A stretch of 64,000 nt of DNA from NCBI RefSeq assembly GCF_000026945.1, contig NC_012865.1:496001-560000 (forward strand). The letters run 5' to 3'. This DNA is from Candida dubliniensis CD36. Taxonomy: Eukaryota; Ascomycota; Pichiomycetes; Serinales; Debaryomycetaceae. The notes beneath the pieces are model-generated. The model did no database searches and was not told where the DNA came from. It saw only the letters and a list, made by a program, of their open reading frames with translations. A program made the position numbers and the translations under genes. Shown piece after piece: positions 20,800 through 31,258 of the stretch (the stretch's first letter is position 1; each line of letters begins with the position of its first letter).

Positions 20800-23700
20800 A
20801 TGGTGTTATACAAACGTAAACAAGTCAAAATCATTCCACCAGATGATCTACCTGAAGATTTGACTACTCAAGTTTGGTTTATACCAGAAACTAAAGAATG
20901 GTTTCTACTGTACAGTGATTATATCAAAAGAATGGATTATTTGAAAACTAGAAATTTTGTTTGTGAAATTACTGGGAATAGTTGTTTAACCTATTTTGAA
21001 GCTTTACAAAGTGAAGAACAAGAAATCACAGAAGTTGAAAAAAATTTCCCTGAAGCATTAAAAGAACATATTTTACGATTTTTACAATTTAATCGAATTT
21101 CAAGATTAGATATGTTAGTTGATAATGTTTATCAAGTTTTCAAAAATGATTATTTCCCTGGTGAAACCATTTTTCTTCGTGGCATTGATAATAATAAAGA
21201 ACATTCAGTAAAACAACGAGGAACAATTAGAGAAAAAGTTCAATATGGACAAGATCAACCTACTAAATATCTTGTGGCAAGATTGAATGATAATCATCAA
21301 GCTATTGTTACGGAACAAAATATATCAAGAGATAGAAATCATTTCACTAAATGGTTAATTAAAACATTTATCAAATTAACCATGTCAAGATCATATAAAG
21401 TGGGGGCTCCATGGGTTGTCAAAACAAAATATGCAAAACAATATGGAATTCCTACCACTTATCCCGATGATCTAAAACAATTTGCTGATACTACTCCTAC
21501 AGGAGATATTGTATTCATTCAACCTAAAAAGAAGCGTGGACCTCAACCGAAAATAACTGAAACTCCACCAAAACCACCAAAACCTCCAAAACCTCCAAAA
21601 CCTGCAAAACCTGCAAAGGAACCTAAAAAACCCAAGAAAATTGCTATTAAAACCGAACGTAAACAAGCAACTCCAGCATCTCAAAAACCTATTGTACCAA
21701 TTGCACCAACCCCACCTGTTGTGGTGGTTCCTTTTAAAAAGAAATTTCCAACTCATTATATTCCTGATGCCATAATGAAAGAATATGAAGAGGAAGAAGC
21801 AAAAGGTACTCCATCATTTGGTTTATCACAATTTCAACCTACGAAAAAAAATATTGTCGAAGATTTAGAATTAAAATTTGATTTACAAAATTCTAAACCA
21901 CTTCCTAAAATATTGTCATTACCAGAAAATGCCAAATATTGGAATCAACAAATAATTGAAGAAGAAGAACAACAAGAAGAAAGTATGGATGAAATTGAAC
22001 GGAAACGATTATCTTGTTATGGATTACCTTCTATTCTGGAAGCATTACAATCATGGATATTTCTTAATGTTTATCATAATATATTGAATATTGATACATT
22101 TACATTTGATGATTTTGTGTTTGCTATGGGATGGAATGGTGATCAATTTTCTGAAGATGGACGTTGTGAATTATTGGATGAAATTTGGTGTGCTGTTTTG
22201 AGTACAATAGTTTCTAATGAATTACCAACCAACAAGGAAGCCAAAGATTATAAAGAAAGAGACGAAATCTATGGGTTGACTATAAGTTTGCCCGAAAAGG
22301 ACGAAATCAATGAAGACAGTGACGATGAAGATGAAGATGAAGATGAAGATGAAGATGAACATGACAATAACGACAATCAAGATAAAAAGGGAGATAAAAT
22401 TGAAGAGGATAAACAGCTCAACCAGGATGGAAAGCAAGACAATGATACCAATTCAGAACAAATATCATCAAAACCAAAAGGAGATGATTCAGAAGATCAT
22501 GGTTCTGAAAGTGAACTGGAAGAAAAACAATTGGATATTGACACTGAACAAAGTGAATCAGAAGAGAATGATAAAGATTCAAATATTGAAAAACCTGTTG
22601 TTACTCATAATGCTTATGAATGTATGAATCATAGAGGTACTTCATGGGATGAACGTTTGCGTAAACGTAATTTCAAAGATGGTAATTGGCAATGTATATT
22701 ATTAGGTGTATTGTCATTAGTGGAACATGTACCTGAATATGAGGCAACTATATATAAGATTTATCATAAATTGGCTCCTAAAGATAAACCAGCAACTGCA
22801 TTGTCGGTAAGAAATCAATTTTATGATGAACTTGATATTGAATTAAAATTCAAAGCATTAAATATTCTTGTTGATTTGGTAATCAGTAGTCCTTTGGTAA
22901 GAAATCATATTGATGATTGTCTTGAAAATCTGACACTGTTAAGAAGAAACAGATTAGATAATTTAAAGGAATACAAAACTGTATTGGAACAAGCCCAAAA
23001 AGCCCATCAATACATTACTACCAAAATTGCAACCACAAATGTTTCACAGTTAGATCAATCACCACCATCACCACCACCACCACAACAACAACAACAAATA
23101 GAACAACCATCAGAAGTGAAAAAGGGATTGGATCTTAATAATCTTGAATTATCTGAAGCTGAACGTTTGCTTGGTGAACAAGATAGTGAATTTCAAGAAC
23201 AATGTAATATTAGAAAAGACGCTATTATTAAGTTGAACCAATTGAAGGAAGCTAAACGGGAAATTGAACAGAAATTGACTGAATTAGATTGTCAAAGAGT
23301 GAAATTATTAGGGAAAGACCGACTTTATAATAGGTATTGGTGGTTTGAAAATAATGGATTGCCAAATTTACATTCTGGAAGGAATAATGAAGATGATGAA
23401 GATGATGAAGAGAATAATGACAATAAGAAGGAAGTAGAAGAGGAAGATGTTGATAGTGATAATGAAACTGATGATGTTCATGATGAAACTTATCTTATGG
23501 GGAGATTATGGGTCCAAGGACCTTCCAATAATGATATTTCTATACATTTCAAAACTGATTTGAAAAATGCCCAAGAATTTCTGGAAAAAATTGATAAGAT
23601 ACGACTTGAGAATGATGGACAAGAATTTGACAATGGAAAACTAGATCCAGATAACAACAACAACAACAACAACAATAGCAGCAGCAACAACAGCAGCAGC

Positions 23701-24555
23701 AGCAATAACAGCAACGCTAATAGTAATAATAATAATAATAATAATAGAGTAAAGAAATTGAATTTTAGTAAACTTCCATCACAACTTATTACAACTGTGC
23801 GGGATTCATTTGCGCTTGATGTTAAAGAGAAAGAAATTTTCACTCAAAGTGGAGAAAAATTAATAGATGAAGAAGGATCATTTATACTCCCACTTGCAAA
23901 ATTATCTAATTTACAACGTAAATGTATTGAAGAATTTCCTGATCCATTAATGACTGGACTGGATTGGAGATATTATGATAAACCTGAAGATATTACTAAA
24001 TTGATTTCTTGGTTGAATCCATGGGGTAAACGAGAATCACTTCTTCGGAAAGAATTATCACTTGTTAAAGAAGCCATTATATCTAGTATGGAAGCGAGAA
24101 GAAAAGCGCTTTGGTTAGATCAAACCCCACCTGAAGAATTAGAAATATCTGACAACATTAAGAAATTAGAAACAAAATTATCTGGAGGTGGTAATGATAA
24201 TGATAAGGATAATCTTTTTCTGAAAGATACTACTATTGCTGCTGGTGGTGGTGAAGAAGGTGATGATGATGTAGTATTAACTTCTGGTTCTAAACGTACA
24301 AGGAGATCTACTGGTTCTAGAAAAAGACAAAAAGTAGTCACTGTTCAAGATGCTTTGGAATTTGGCGAACCAGAGGATATAAATAAAATGATTCAAAATT
24401 TAGAAGAAGAATTAGTGGAAAAGAAAGATAATCGAGAAATCAATCGAGTATTAGAATGGGTCAATTCTCGAGCATTAGATTTATTTGAAAAATCGTTATA
24501 TGAAGGTGGAGATAAACAAAAATCAAATACTAAATCAAAACAAAAGAAGAAATAA
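20800..24555 (+). CDS. ITC1: Isw2 chromatin-remodelling complex subunit Itc1
   Basis: A 1251-aa ACF1/BAZ-type subunit that partners the Isw2 ATPase in sliding nucleosomes and repressing early meiotic and other genes. The N-terminal WAC domain is clear (MVLYKRK; QVWFIPETKEWF; FVCEITGNSCLTYFEAL; about residues 1-130). A Pro/Lys repeat (PPKPPKPPKP) and basic linker follow. Then come a DDT region (about 400-470), an acidic DED run, the WHIM blocks (SWDERLRKRNFKDGNWQCILLGVL; GKDRLYNRYWWF), a polyAsn/Ser stretch from AAC/AGC repeats, and a coiled, basic C-terminus. The true ATG is 20800; the TTG just before it is not a start. One WAC-domain codon is CTG (in TTT CTA CTG TAC), where I recall S. cerevisiae Itc1 having Ser, consistent with CUG = Ser. 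Confidence 0.92.
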   Translation: MVLYKRKQVKIIPPDDLPEDLTTQVWFIPETKEWFLLYSDYIKRMDYLKTRNFVCEITGNSCLTYFEALQSEEQEITEVEKNFPEALKEHILRFLQFNRISRLDMLVDNVYQVFKNDYFPGETIFLRGIDNNKEHSVKQRGTIREKVQYGQDQPTKYLVARLNDNHQAIVTEQNISRDRNHFTKWLIKTFIKLTMSRSYKVGAPWVVKTKYAKQYGIPTTYPDDLKQFADTTPTGDIVFIQPKKKRGPQPKITETPPKPPKPPKPPKPAKPAKEPKKPKKIAIKTERKQATPASQKPIVPIAPTPPVVVVPFKKKFPTHYIPDAIMKEYEEEEAKGTPSFGLSQFQPTKKNIVEDLELKFDLQNSKPLPKILSLPENAKYWNQQIIEEEEQQEESMDEIERKRLSCYGLPSILEALQSWIFLNVYHNILNIDTFTFDDFVFAMGWNGDQFSEDGRCELLDEIWCAVLSTIVSNELPTNKEAKDYKERDEIYGLTISLPEKDEINEDSDDEDEDEDEDEDEHDNNDNQDKKGDKIEEDKQLNQDGKQDNDTNSEQISSKPKGDDSEDHGSESELEEKQLDIDTEQSESEENDKDSNIEKPVVTHNAYECMNHRGTSWDERLRKRNFKDGNWQCILLGVLSLVEHVPEYEATIYKIYHKLAPKDKPATALSVRNQFYDELDIELKFKALNILVDLVISSPLVRNHIDDCLENLTLLRRNRLDNLKEYKTVLEQAQKAHQYITTKIATTNVSQLDQSPPSPPPPQQQQQIEQPSEVKKGLDLNNLELSEAERLLGEQDSEFQEQCNIRKDAIIKLNQLKEAKREIEQKLTELDCQRVKLLGKDRLYNRYWWFENNGLPNLHSGRNNEDDEDDEENNDNKKEVEEEDVDSDNETDDVHDETYLMGRLWVQGPSNNDISIHFKTDLKNAQEFLEKIDKIRLENDGQEFDNGKLDPDNNNNNNNNSSSNNSSSSNNSNANSNNNNNNNRVKKLNFSKLPSQLITTVRDSFALDVKEKEIFTQSGEKLIDEEGSFILPLAKLSNLQRKCIEEFPDPLMTGLDWRYYDKPEDITKLISWLNPWGKRESLLRKELSLVKEAIISSMEARRKALWLDQTPPEELEISDNIKKLETKLSGGGNDNDKDNLFLKDTTIAAGGGEEGDDDVVLTSGSKRTRRSTGSRKRQKVVTVQDALEFGEPEDINKMIQNLEEELVEKKDNREINRVLEWVNSRALDLFEKSLYEGGDKQKSNTKSKQKKK

Positions 24556-24616
24556 AAAAAAAAACAACGTCTGTATTATTATTATTATTATATATATGTA
24601 TGCTTAAAAATCCTTT

Positions 24617-25414
24617 TTAATATCGTTTTCTTCTTTTGGAACGACTAGCGATTTCTTTGATTCTTTCATCACGTAATCTTTTTTCTTGTAATTGTTTTTG
24701 TTGTCGAATTTCATTCCGTTTTTTAAGATCCTCTCTAGCTTGTAAATCAGCATCAGATAATGCTGTTGATAAATCATTAAATTTGGTAATATTCATTTCT
24801 GGTGATACATATTCTCTACCAATCATTCTTTTATCTAATCCAATAGTAAAACCTTGAGAATTTTTCCAATTTGATATTGCTGCTGGTATATTCCAAAATT
24901 CTCGATCTTCTTTAGTTAATTTTTTCGTTTTAGGATCTTTAACAAAAGTAATATCTTCAATAATTCTTTCATGTCGATTTTTCCTTAATTTGAATCTAGG
25001 TGGAAGCATGGGATCTTCTTGAAATTGTTTGATTTGAATTATTTTCAGTTGATTTTGATTTGAATTTGACTTTGAATTTGAATTTGAATTTAGTGTTTCA
25101 TATTTGATATAATTAATATCATTGGTTGGTTCATCAGAAGAAGAATGTATGATCGAATCAATCATTTTTTTAGTCTCTAGTATTAGATTCTCATCTAATT
25201 CAGGTTTAGGGAAATTATGTACTAAATTAGGATATCGTTTCTTTAAAGGAATGGTGGTATCATATTTCAAAGAAGGTGTTGTTATTTCTTTCTTCGTTGT
25301 TGAAACAACTTCCTTTACTGTGGAATCATTTTTTGAGTCTCTAGCAACAGGAAAAAAATGATATGATGGATCGTATGAACTGTTTATCGGTCTTGATAGT
25401 AGTGAACTAAACAT
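24617..25414 (-). CDS. PRP45: Splicing factor Prp45 (SNW/SKIP family)
   Basis: A 265-aa protein with the SNW-family core: EDPMLPPRFKLRKNRHER, then FWNIPAAISNWKNSQGFTIGLDKRM and NDLSTALSDADLQAREDLKKR. It is the yeast ortholog of human SKIP/SNW1, a spliceosome component joined through Prp46 and needed for second-step splicing with Prp22. It is short compared with S. cerevisiae Prp45 (379 aa) and human SKIP. It ends soon after the SNW core, in a basic RSKRRKRY tail. The segment before the core carries an Asn/Ser repeat. It is convergent with ITC1 (61 bases between stop codons). No frameshift is visible. Confidence 0.88.
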   Translation of the reverse strand: MFSSLLSRPINSSYDPSYHFFPVARDSKNDSTVKEVVSTTKKEITTPSLKYDTTIPLKKRYPNLVHNFPKPELDENLILETKKMIDSIIHSSSDEPTNDINYIKYETLNSNSNSKSNSNQNQLKIIQIKQFQEDPMLPPRFKLRKNRHERIIEDITFVKDPKTKKLTKEDREFWNIPAAISNWKNSQGFTIGLDKRMIGREYVSPEMNITKFNDLSTALSDADLQAREDLKKRNEIRQQKQLQEKRLRDERIKEIASRSKRRKRY

Positions 25415-26111
25415 AATGGTTGTTAGTTTATATTATTCAAAAGAAAACAACAACAAGATGCCATTTTTTATCTTTTTCTTTACGTCTTTCTATTTTCAAG
25501 CGAGACCATAGAAGTTCTTTAAATGTCGCAAATATTTTTTATGGAGAGACATTTTTAAACAATACGTTTCGGATCAAACACATAGATTCGCAAATGATTG
25601 CCGCTGTCAATGTACTAATACAAGTTACTAAAATGTTCTCATCAAGATAACGTAGTAAAGAGGAGCATCCTTTATCATTCTTTTAGTAGATGCTAGTTTA
25701 TAGTGTTTGTAGTATCATCACTTTCTGGATGCCTGTGGGGAAGCCAACAAAGATAAAGAAGAAACCTCAGAAAACCTTACTGAAGTATGCGCGGCGCAAT
25801 TAAAATACAAAAAAGGGAAAAACAGTGATGCGCCCCCTATTGAGAAAAAAAAAATAATCACTTTCTTTTTCGTTTCGTAATCTCCTTATGTATAGGGGTG
25901 CTAAGATTTTCTTGATAGTGGGTGGGTGTTTTCTAAAAAACAAAGTCATGCATATATTGCTACCACTTGCCTTGAATTAAATATAAATAGTTAATCAAAT
26001 TTCTTGTTAACGCTAGCATACCCAAATATTTCGTTTTTCTATAAAGTTTTGTTGTTGTTTACTGATTTGATACTTACTTTAGGTTTTTTGTTTTTTTTTT
26101 TTTTTTGCAAC
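25415..26111. other. Divergent intergenic region PRP45/GNAT
   Basis: 697 bases that are less repetitive than most gaps here. It includes the T-rich leader of the acetyltransferase. The 76-codon frame at 25420-25650 has no family resemblance and lies in the presumed PRP45 promoter, so it is not called. Confidence 0.55.
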
Positions 26112-26915
26112 ATGTCAACTACAACTACTCGTTCAGGAACGAATCCAAAGCCAATTAAACGTAATCCATATTTATCAACCCTTCGTCATTTAACTAATAA
26201 AGATGTAACCAAAGCAGCTTATACATTGTTAGAGGCATTTGCTGAAGACAATTTGGCTAAAATGTTGGTTTGTCATATAGAAGATAAAGCTGAACGTCAA
26301 TTATGTGAACTTACTTTGTATGAAGCTTATATTAGACAGCACATTGCCAAAGGTATTGTCATTGGTCAAGGTGAAACTGAATCTGGGTTTGAAACTGTGT
26401 CGATATGGTCACATCCCAAATCGGAAGAAGAAGGGTTGGATTCATATACCAATTTAATGGAAGCCGGATATGGTAAAGTTTGGAATGTTTATGGTGAAGA
26501 AGGAAGGAAAAAAGTGTTTTATGGAATGTTACCACTTTTACATGATCTGTGTGAAAGAATTATAAATAATGATTCTCGATTTAAAAATAAAAACGTATAT
26601 ACGTTGGTTTATGTTGGTTCTTCCAAACAAGCTAGAGGTAAAGGCAATTTAAGGAAATTATTTGATTATATGTTTGAAACATATATTGATAATGATGAAA
26701 ACAGTATCACATATTTGGAAAGTAGTTCTCCAGCAAATATCCCAATCTATAATAGATTTGGTTTCCATGTAGCTGAAGATATAGTTTTAGGAGAAAAATG
26801 CGATGATGCGGTTATAGGTAGAGATTATGCTGTGATGAATGTTATGATCAGAGGTAATAAAGGACACGATTGGACAAAAGATGAAAATGCTTTCAATTCT
26901 AAAGGGAAATTATAA
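26112..26915 (+). CDS. GNAT-family N-acetyltransferase, substrate unknown
   Basis: 267 aa from the ATG at 26112 (MSTTTTRSG). The frame is open upstream for 36 codons without an ATG and through a poly-T tract, so that part is not coding. The C-terminal half has the GNAT fold signature: strand VYTLVYVGSS, acetyl-CoA loop QARGKG, helix NLRKLFDYMFE, then YLESSSPANIPIYNRFGFHV, the typical motif B region with Asn, Tyr and GF. The N-terminal half (DVTKAAYTLLEAFAEDNLAKMLV) resembles the front of fungal GNAT proteins of unassigned function. I cannot name a substrate. It has no targeting signal. Confidence 0.85.
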   Translation: MSTTTTRSGTNPKPIKRNPYLSTLRHLTNKDVTKAAYTLLEAFAEDNLAKMLVCHIEDKAERQLCELTLYEAYIRQHIAKGIVIGQGETESGFETVSIWSHPKSEEEGLDSYTNLMEAGYGKVWNVYGEEGRKKVFYGMLPLLHDLCERIINNDSRFKNKNVYTLVYVGSSKQARGKGNLRKLFDYMFETYIDNDENSITYLESSSPANIPIYNRFGFHVAEDIVLGEKCDDAVIGRDYAVMNVMIRGNKGHDWTKDENAFNSKGKL

Positions 26916-27054
26916 ATAATTAAATAAATAAATAAATATATATATATATATATATAAACTTCATTTCTCATTGTGTTTACTATTCTATTTACATGGAAAT
27001 ACATATCTTTTTTTTTATTTTATCACTTTGGCCACTAAACTTAGCAACAAAATC

Positions 27055-28035
27055 CTATTCATCCATTGACAAAACACTTTGTTGAGATGGTAATGTCATT
27101 TTAGCAAATTCTTCTTTTGTCTTTTGTTTAATAAGTTCTTCTTGTTCAAGGGAAATAGGTTCAACCACTTGATCAGGAGGCACAAACTTAAATTTACCAA
27201 ACCCAAATGCTCTATCGGTCATTTTGTTCAACACGTACAATTGTGATCTGACATAAACAAGCAAGGCCTCAACATGTCTCATATCAACATTCTCATTGGC
27301 ATTAAATACATTTCTCCATAAAGCAGAAGCTAAAGTGATATCATCAGTCATTAATCCTTCATCGTAACTCAAAACACAACCTAATAATTGAGTATGGTAA
27401 TCTTTTAAATAACCTTCTATAGTTCTGTTGGATTTAATACCTAATTCAGTACTCATTCTGTAATCCAAATCATTAAATATTCTATCCACTAATTTTTGTT
27501 GATATTCTTTACTATATTTAAATGGTAATGCTCTCATTCTTACAGATAAAATCCAATAATGTAATATAGTTATTTGTACTTGTTGTGAAAAAGATTTGGG
27601 TAATCTTAAAGTCTCATAATAAAATTTGGCGGTATCACTCATAGGTTCATTTGGGTAAACTAATGCTTGTCTTTTACATTCCGAAAAATATATACCACCA
27701 GCTACTGGACCACTTCTTGATTTATCCATATCGACTCCAAATGTAGAAACGACAAATTGTCCGATTTTTTCTTTCCAACTTGGCAATTCAATTTTTTTAT
27801 CTTCATCTTCTGATAAAAAGGGGGCTTTAGTTTTCGGTTGACGAGGTTTAATTTTCAAATCTTGTTCAATCACTGGTAATGTAGATTCAGATGCTAACTT
27901 TGTTGGTGCTTCAATTGATTCTTGATCTGCTCTGTATTTGTCCAAAAATGAAGGTCTTTGTTGAAATGTTATTTTGCTTGTCTGAGACAAGAGCCTCACT
28001 GACGGATATGTCAATTTACTGGTAGTTCTCAACAT
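27055..28035 (-). CDS. CBP3: Cytochrome bc1 assembly/translation factor Cbp3
   Basis: A 326-aa mitochondrial protein of the ubiquinol-cytochrome c chaperone family. The N-terminus is a presequence (MLRTTSKLTYPSVRLLSQTSK). The conserved domain is about 140-290: FYYETLRLPKSFSQQVQITILHYWILSVRMRALP, then the later block LLGCVLSYDEGLMTDDITLASALWRNVF. With Cbp6, Cbp3 binds the mitoribosome exit and new cytochrome b, coupling its translation to complex III assembly. It is divergent from SRP72 across 301 bases and tail-to-tail with the acetyltransferase. Confidence 0.9.
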   Translation of the reverse strand: MLRTTSKLTYPSVRLLSQTSKITFQQRPSFLDKYRADQESIEAPTKLASESTLPVIEQDLKIKPRQPKTKAPFLSEDEDKKIELPSWKEKIGQFVVSTFGVDMDKSRSGPVAGGIYFSECKRQALVYPNEPMSDTAKFYYETLRLPKSFSQQVQITILHYWILSVRMRALPFKYSKEYQQKLVDRIFNDLDYRMSTELGIKSNRTIEGYLKDYHTQLLGCVLSYDEGLMTDDITLASALWRNVFNANENVDMRHVEALLVYVRSQLYVLNKMTDRAFGFGKFKFVPPDQVVEPISLEQEELIKQKTKEEFAKMTLPSQQSVLSMDE

Positions 28036-28336
28036 TTAGTGGAACACAACAAAAGGAAAAAGAGGTTTGGAGTAAGTTAAGTGACTAGTAATGAAGAGTT
28101 TATTAAAAACAATATCATGGAAATTTACCTCGTTTTCTTTTTTTTTTTTTTTTTTGTTGTTTCTTCAGTTTCTTGCACGACACACACTCTTCTTTTTTTT
28201 TTTTCGTTCATCATACACTCCCACTGTAGTCAGTGATTTTTTTAAGGACAGAAAAAAAAAAAAAAAAAATTTTGTATTTTCAAAGAATCAATTTTCCAAC
28301 GAGTGTATATCCACTTTATATTTGTTGGTTGATATA
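28036..28336. promoter_or_regulatory. Divergent promoter CBP3/SRP72
   Basis: 301 bases containing three long T or A tracts. An upstream ATG at 28091 is in frame with SRP72 but would encode poly-Phe and poly-Lys from these tracts, so I treat it as leader. Confidence 0.55.
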
Positions 28337-30241
28337 ATGAGTAATTCTATTGCTGATGCATTCAAGAAATTGAATGTATCTCCAGAAATTTCACCTTCAG
28401 AACATGAAAAAATATTTAATGTTTCTTATGAATATTTGTCAAAAGTGAAAAAATTCAATGATTTAAAAGCCTCGAAAAACTGTCTTGTGGCATTAATCAA
28501 TTTGGATAAATATTATAAAGCCGATCAAATTATCAAAAAACTTCCTAAATCCTTAATTAGTCTGTTACTTCTTGAAGTGGCATATATATACTACAAGATT
28601 GGGAAAGTTGAAGACTTGGTCAAATTATACGAAGCTAATGAAAACACTTTACCAAATGGGGCTGATATTGGTTTGAAACATGTCTTAGCACAATCATATT
28701 ACAAAATTGGTAAGTATGAAAAGGCATTGGAATTGTATAATGAATTGATTAAGAACAACAAATATGATGATGAATTAGATTTAGTTATTAATGAAAAGGC
28801 TATAGTTTCACAATTGAATTTCCAAAAAGGTGGGAAAATTGAATCAACCACGACAGGAAATGATAATAATTATGATTTGTTGTTTAATGAAGCATTGATT
28901 AAGTTGTCTATATTGAACACGACACAAGCATTGGCATTGTTAGACAAAGCCTCTCAAGTGTGCCACACAGAATTGTCTGGACCAGATTTGGAATCAGAGT
29001 TGTTGCCCATTAAATTAACTACAGCATATGTTTATCAATTAACTGGTGAATCAAAGAAAAGTTTGGAAATTTTAGAGAGTATTGATATTGAAAAAATTAA
29101 TGATCTTTTAATAAAGTTGATTGTGAAAAATAACTTTTATTCACATTCTACAATCACTAATATCAATTTGGTGGATAGAGATTTGAATTATCAACAAAAT
29201 TTACATAAATTGAATCAAAAATTAACTGTCTTACAATATGAAAGAGTTTTGAAAAATAGTTTAGTTTTGAAATTTGCTAGTGGAACATTAAGCAAATCAC
29301 AATTAAACAATCAGTTTATCAACAATTTTCAACAAACTTTCCCTGGTGATCTTCTTCCTTTATCATATAAAGTTTTATCAGAGCTTAATATAGATTATAA
29401 AGACTTGCAGGATTCTACAAAACTGAAACTGGTAGGTAGAAAACTTGTCAAATATATTTCCACACAACACACAAACAATGATGATTTGAAAATTGTTGCT
29501 ATTTTGATTTTGGTTTCCGTTAATGCTCAAATTGGATTATTTGATCAGAGTTTACCTATTTTGGAACAATTGACACATGAATCATTGACTACATCCAAGG
29601 TATTGCCAGGATTGATTGGAACTTTAATAGCGATTTACGAAAGAACACATAATAACAAAAAATTGACTGATTTATTATTGAAAGTTTTAGAAAAATTATT
29701 ATACACTCCTCAAGAATTATTTAAGGATATTAATTATTATAATTTTGCCAAAATTGTCGCATTTAAAGCATTAAATCAGGGTCATGATAAAACAGCAACT
29801 CAATTATTTGAATATTTGTTTGAAGTCAATCCATCCGATCATTTGATTAATTCAATCTTATCTAATACAAATAATGATTTATTACCACTTGATGAATTGA
29901 CAAGTAAAAAACCAATAGATGAAATATTATCAGTTGATATTGATACATTAATACCAACAACTAAATCTAAATCTATAAAACCAATTGTTAAAAAATCTTC
30001 TAAAATTACTAAAAAGAAACAAAAACCAAAATTTGGACCTAATAAAGTTTTGAAACCTATAGAAGATTTACAATTGGATGAAGAAAGATGGTTACCTTTG
30101 AAGTTGAGATCTTATTATAAACCTACCAAAAAGGAAAAGAAGAAAGCTAGTGGTGGTCAACAAGGAGTTGCTGAATCAAGTGCTCGTACTACAACTTCAC
30201 TGTCTAATAATAAAAAGAAAAAGAAGAAAGGTAAGAAATAG
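28337..30241 (+). CDS. SRP72: Signal recognition particle subunit Srp72
   Basis: 634 aa. An array of TPR-like helical repeats spans about 20-450 (VAYIYYKIGKVEDLVKLYEAN; HVLAQSYYKIGKYEKALELYNELI). The conserved SRP72 RNA-binding signature follows near the C-terminus (EERWLPLKLRSYYKPTKKEKKK), then a Lys-rich tail. Srp72 binds 7SL-type SRP RNA with Srp68 and serves co-translational targeting to the ER. I chose the ATG at 28337 (MSNSIADAFKKLNV) because it aligns with the family start; the upstream in-frame ATG adds 82 implausible residues. Confidence 0.92.
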   Translation: MSNSIADAFKKLNVSPEISPSEHEKIFNVSYEYLSKVKKFNDLKASKNCLVALINLDKYYKADQIIKKLPKSLISLLLLEVAYIYYKIGKVEDLVKLYEANENTLPNGADIGLKHVLAQSYYKIGKYEKALELYNELIKNNKYDDELDLVINEKAIVSQLNFQKGGKIESTTTGNDNNYDLLFNEALIKLSILNTTQALALLDKASQVCHTELSGPDLESELLPIKLTTAYVYQLTGESKKSLEILESIDIEKINDLLIKLIVKNNFYSHSTITNINLVDRDLNYQQNLHKLNQKLTVLQYERVLKNSLVLKFASGTLSKSQLNNQFINNFQQTFPGDLLPLSYKVLSELNIDYKDLQDSTKLKLVGRKLVKYISTQHTNNDDLKIVAILILVSVNAQIGLFDQSLPILEQLTHESLTTSKVLPGLIGTLIAIYERTHNNKKLTDLLLKVLEKLLYTPQELFKDINYYNFAKIVAFKALNQGHDKTATQLFEYLFEVNPSDHLINSILSNTNNDLLPLDELTSKKPIDEILSVDIDTLIPTTKSKSIKPIVKKSSKITKKKQKPKFGPNKVLKPIEDLQLDEERWLPLKLRSYYKPTKKEKKKASGGQQGVAESSARTTTSLSNNKKKKKKGKK

Positions 30242-30488
30242 ATAGTCATGTTATATATATATATATATACTTGTATTAATTAGATTATTATTGATAAAAT
30301 AGCAATTTGTATGGTGATGGGAGGTTATAAACACATCTGTAGATGCAAAGAATTGTTACTGTTTTACTGCTTACGTTATCTTGGTATTATTTTAAATTCT
30401 CACTTGTGCTATTTTATGATCCTACACCAGAAGTTAGACACTTTGTGAACCATTCATAAAATAAATTCAAGTCTCTCAATCGTCAATG

Positions 30489-30495
30489 TTAGTCA
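30489..30495 (-). promoter_or_regulatory. Yap1/Cap1-type site (TGACTAA on the minus strand)
   Basis: TTAGTCA on the plus strand reads TGACTAA on the minus strand and fits the TKACTMA form of the Yap1 site. It lies about 765 bases upstream of the dehydrogenase. Confidence 0.35.
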
Positions 30496-30850
30496 GTTTT
30501 AACTATAATTGTACCCTAAACTGAATCTGGAATAGCACTAGATAAAAACCACAAAAAATTTGATGACAGCAACAAAACAATAGAGATTGGGATCATTATT
30601 ATGATCGGTTTGAAATACTGCATACGGAAAAATTAACCCGTCAATTGTCTTTCCCTTTGGTTGTTTTTCCGCATCAATCTTTCTTCTTATTTGCTTTTTT
30701 GTATCATAAAGATAACATTTATTGGTTGATAATACCTACCAATCAAAAAGGACTGGAAACCATACACCACTGTATATTCAATTACATCTTCTAGCAATAA
30801 AATAAATCAAAGTGCAATCATCAAAAAAAAAAAAAAAGAAAGGAAATTAC

Positions 30851-30857
30851 TTAGTCA
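30851..30857 (-). promoter_or_regulatory. Yap1/Cap1-type site (TGACTAA on the minus strand)
   Basis: A second TTAGTCA heptamer, about 400 bases upstream of the dehydrogenase ATG. Confidence 0.4.
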
Positions 30858-31059
30858 AGAAGAAAAACGTTTCACTTCTTCTTTATAAATGCTGTATTAT
30901 AACGTCATCTCTTAAATCCGGTATATAAGCTATCGTTGAGAATAATTTTTCAATTGTTCTGATTTTCTCTTTTTTTTTTTTTTTTTTTTTTTGGAAGACG
31001 TTTTGTCCCTGTTATCACCAACATTCATCGATTTTCTTATAATTCAACAAGTTTGAATA

Positions 31060-31066
31060 TTACTAA
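31060..31066 (+). promoter_or_regulatory. Yap1/Cap1 response element TTACTAA
   Basis: An exact TTACTAA, the preferred Yap1 site, 193 bases before the dehydrogenase ATG. That is a good position for an activator site. Confidence 0.5.
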
Positions 31067-31258
31067 GCAAACAAGACTAGAATTGTTTTTTTTCTTTTTT
31101 TTCACCTAATTCTCAACAATTCTATCCTATTTATATAATCTCCTACAATTTCCCTTATTAGATATTCTTTCTTTTTCTTAATATCATTCATTAAACATAT
31201 TATTATTATTATTATTTTTTTTTTCTTTTTTAAAAATAAATCACAACATAATATCATC

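Larger units (their letters stand above)
30242..31258. other. Intergenic region upstream of the ADH6/7-like gene
   Basis: About 1 kb with no gene. It carries three Yap1/Cap1-type sites (30489-30495, 30851-30857, 31060-31066), T runs near 30970-30992 and a TTA tract near 31198-31215 just before the start codon. Confidence 0.6.

Noticed and set aside
28091..28336. In-frame upstream extension of SRP72 (82 codons)
   Set aside because: Encodes poly-Phe and poly-Lys from T and A tracts; the family start matches the ATG at 28337.
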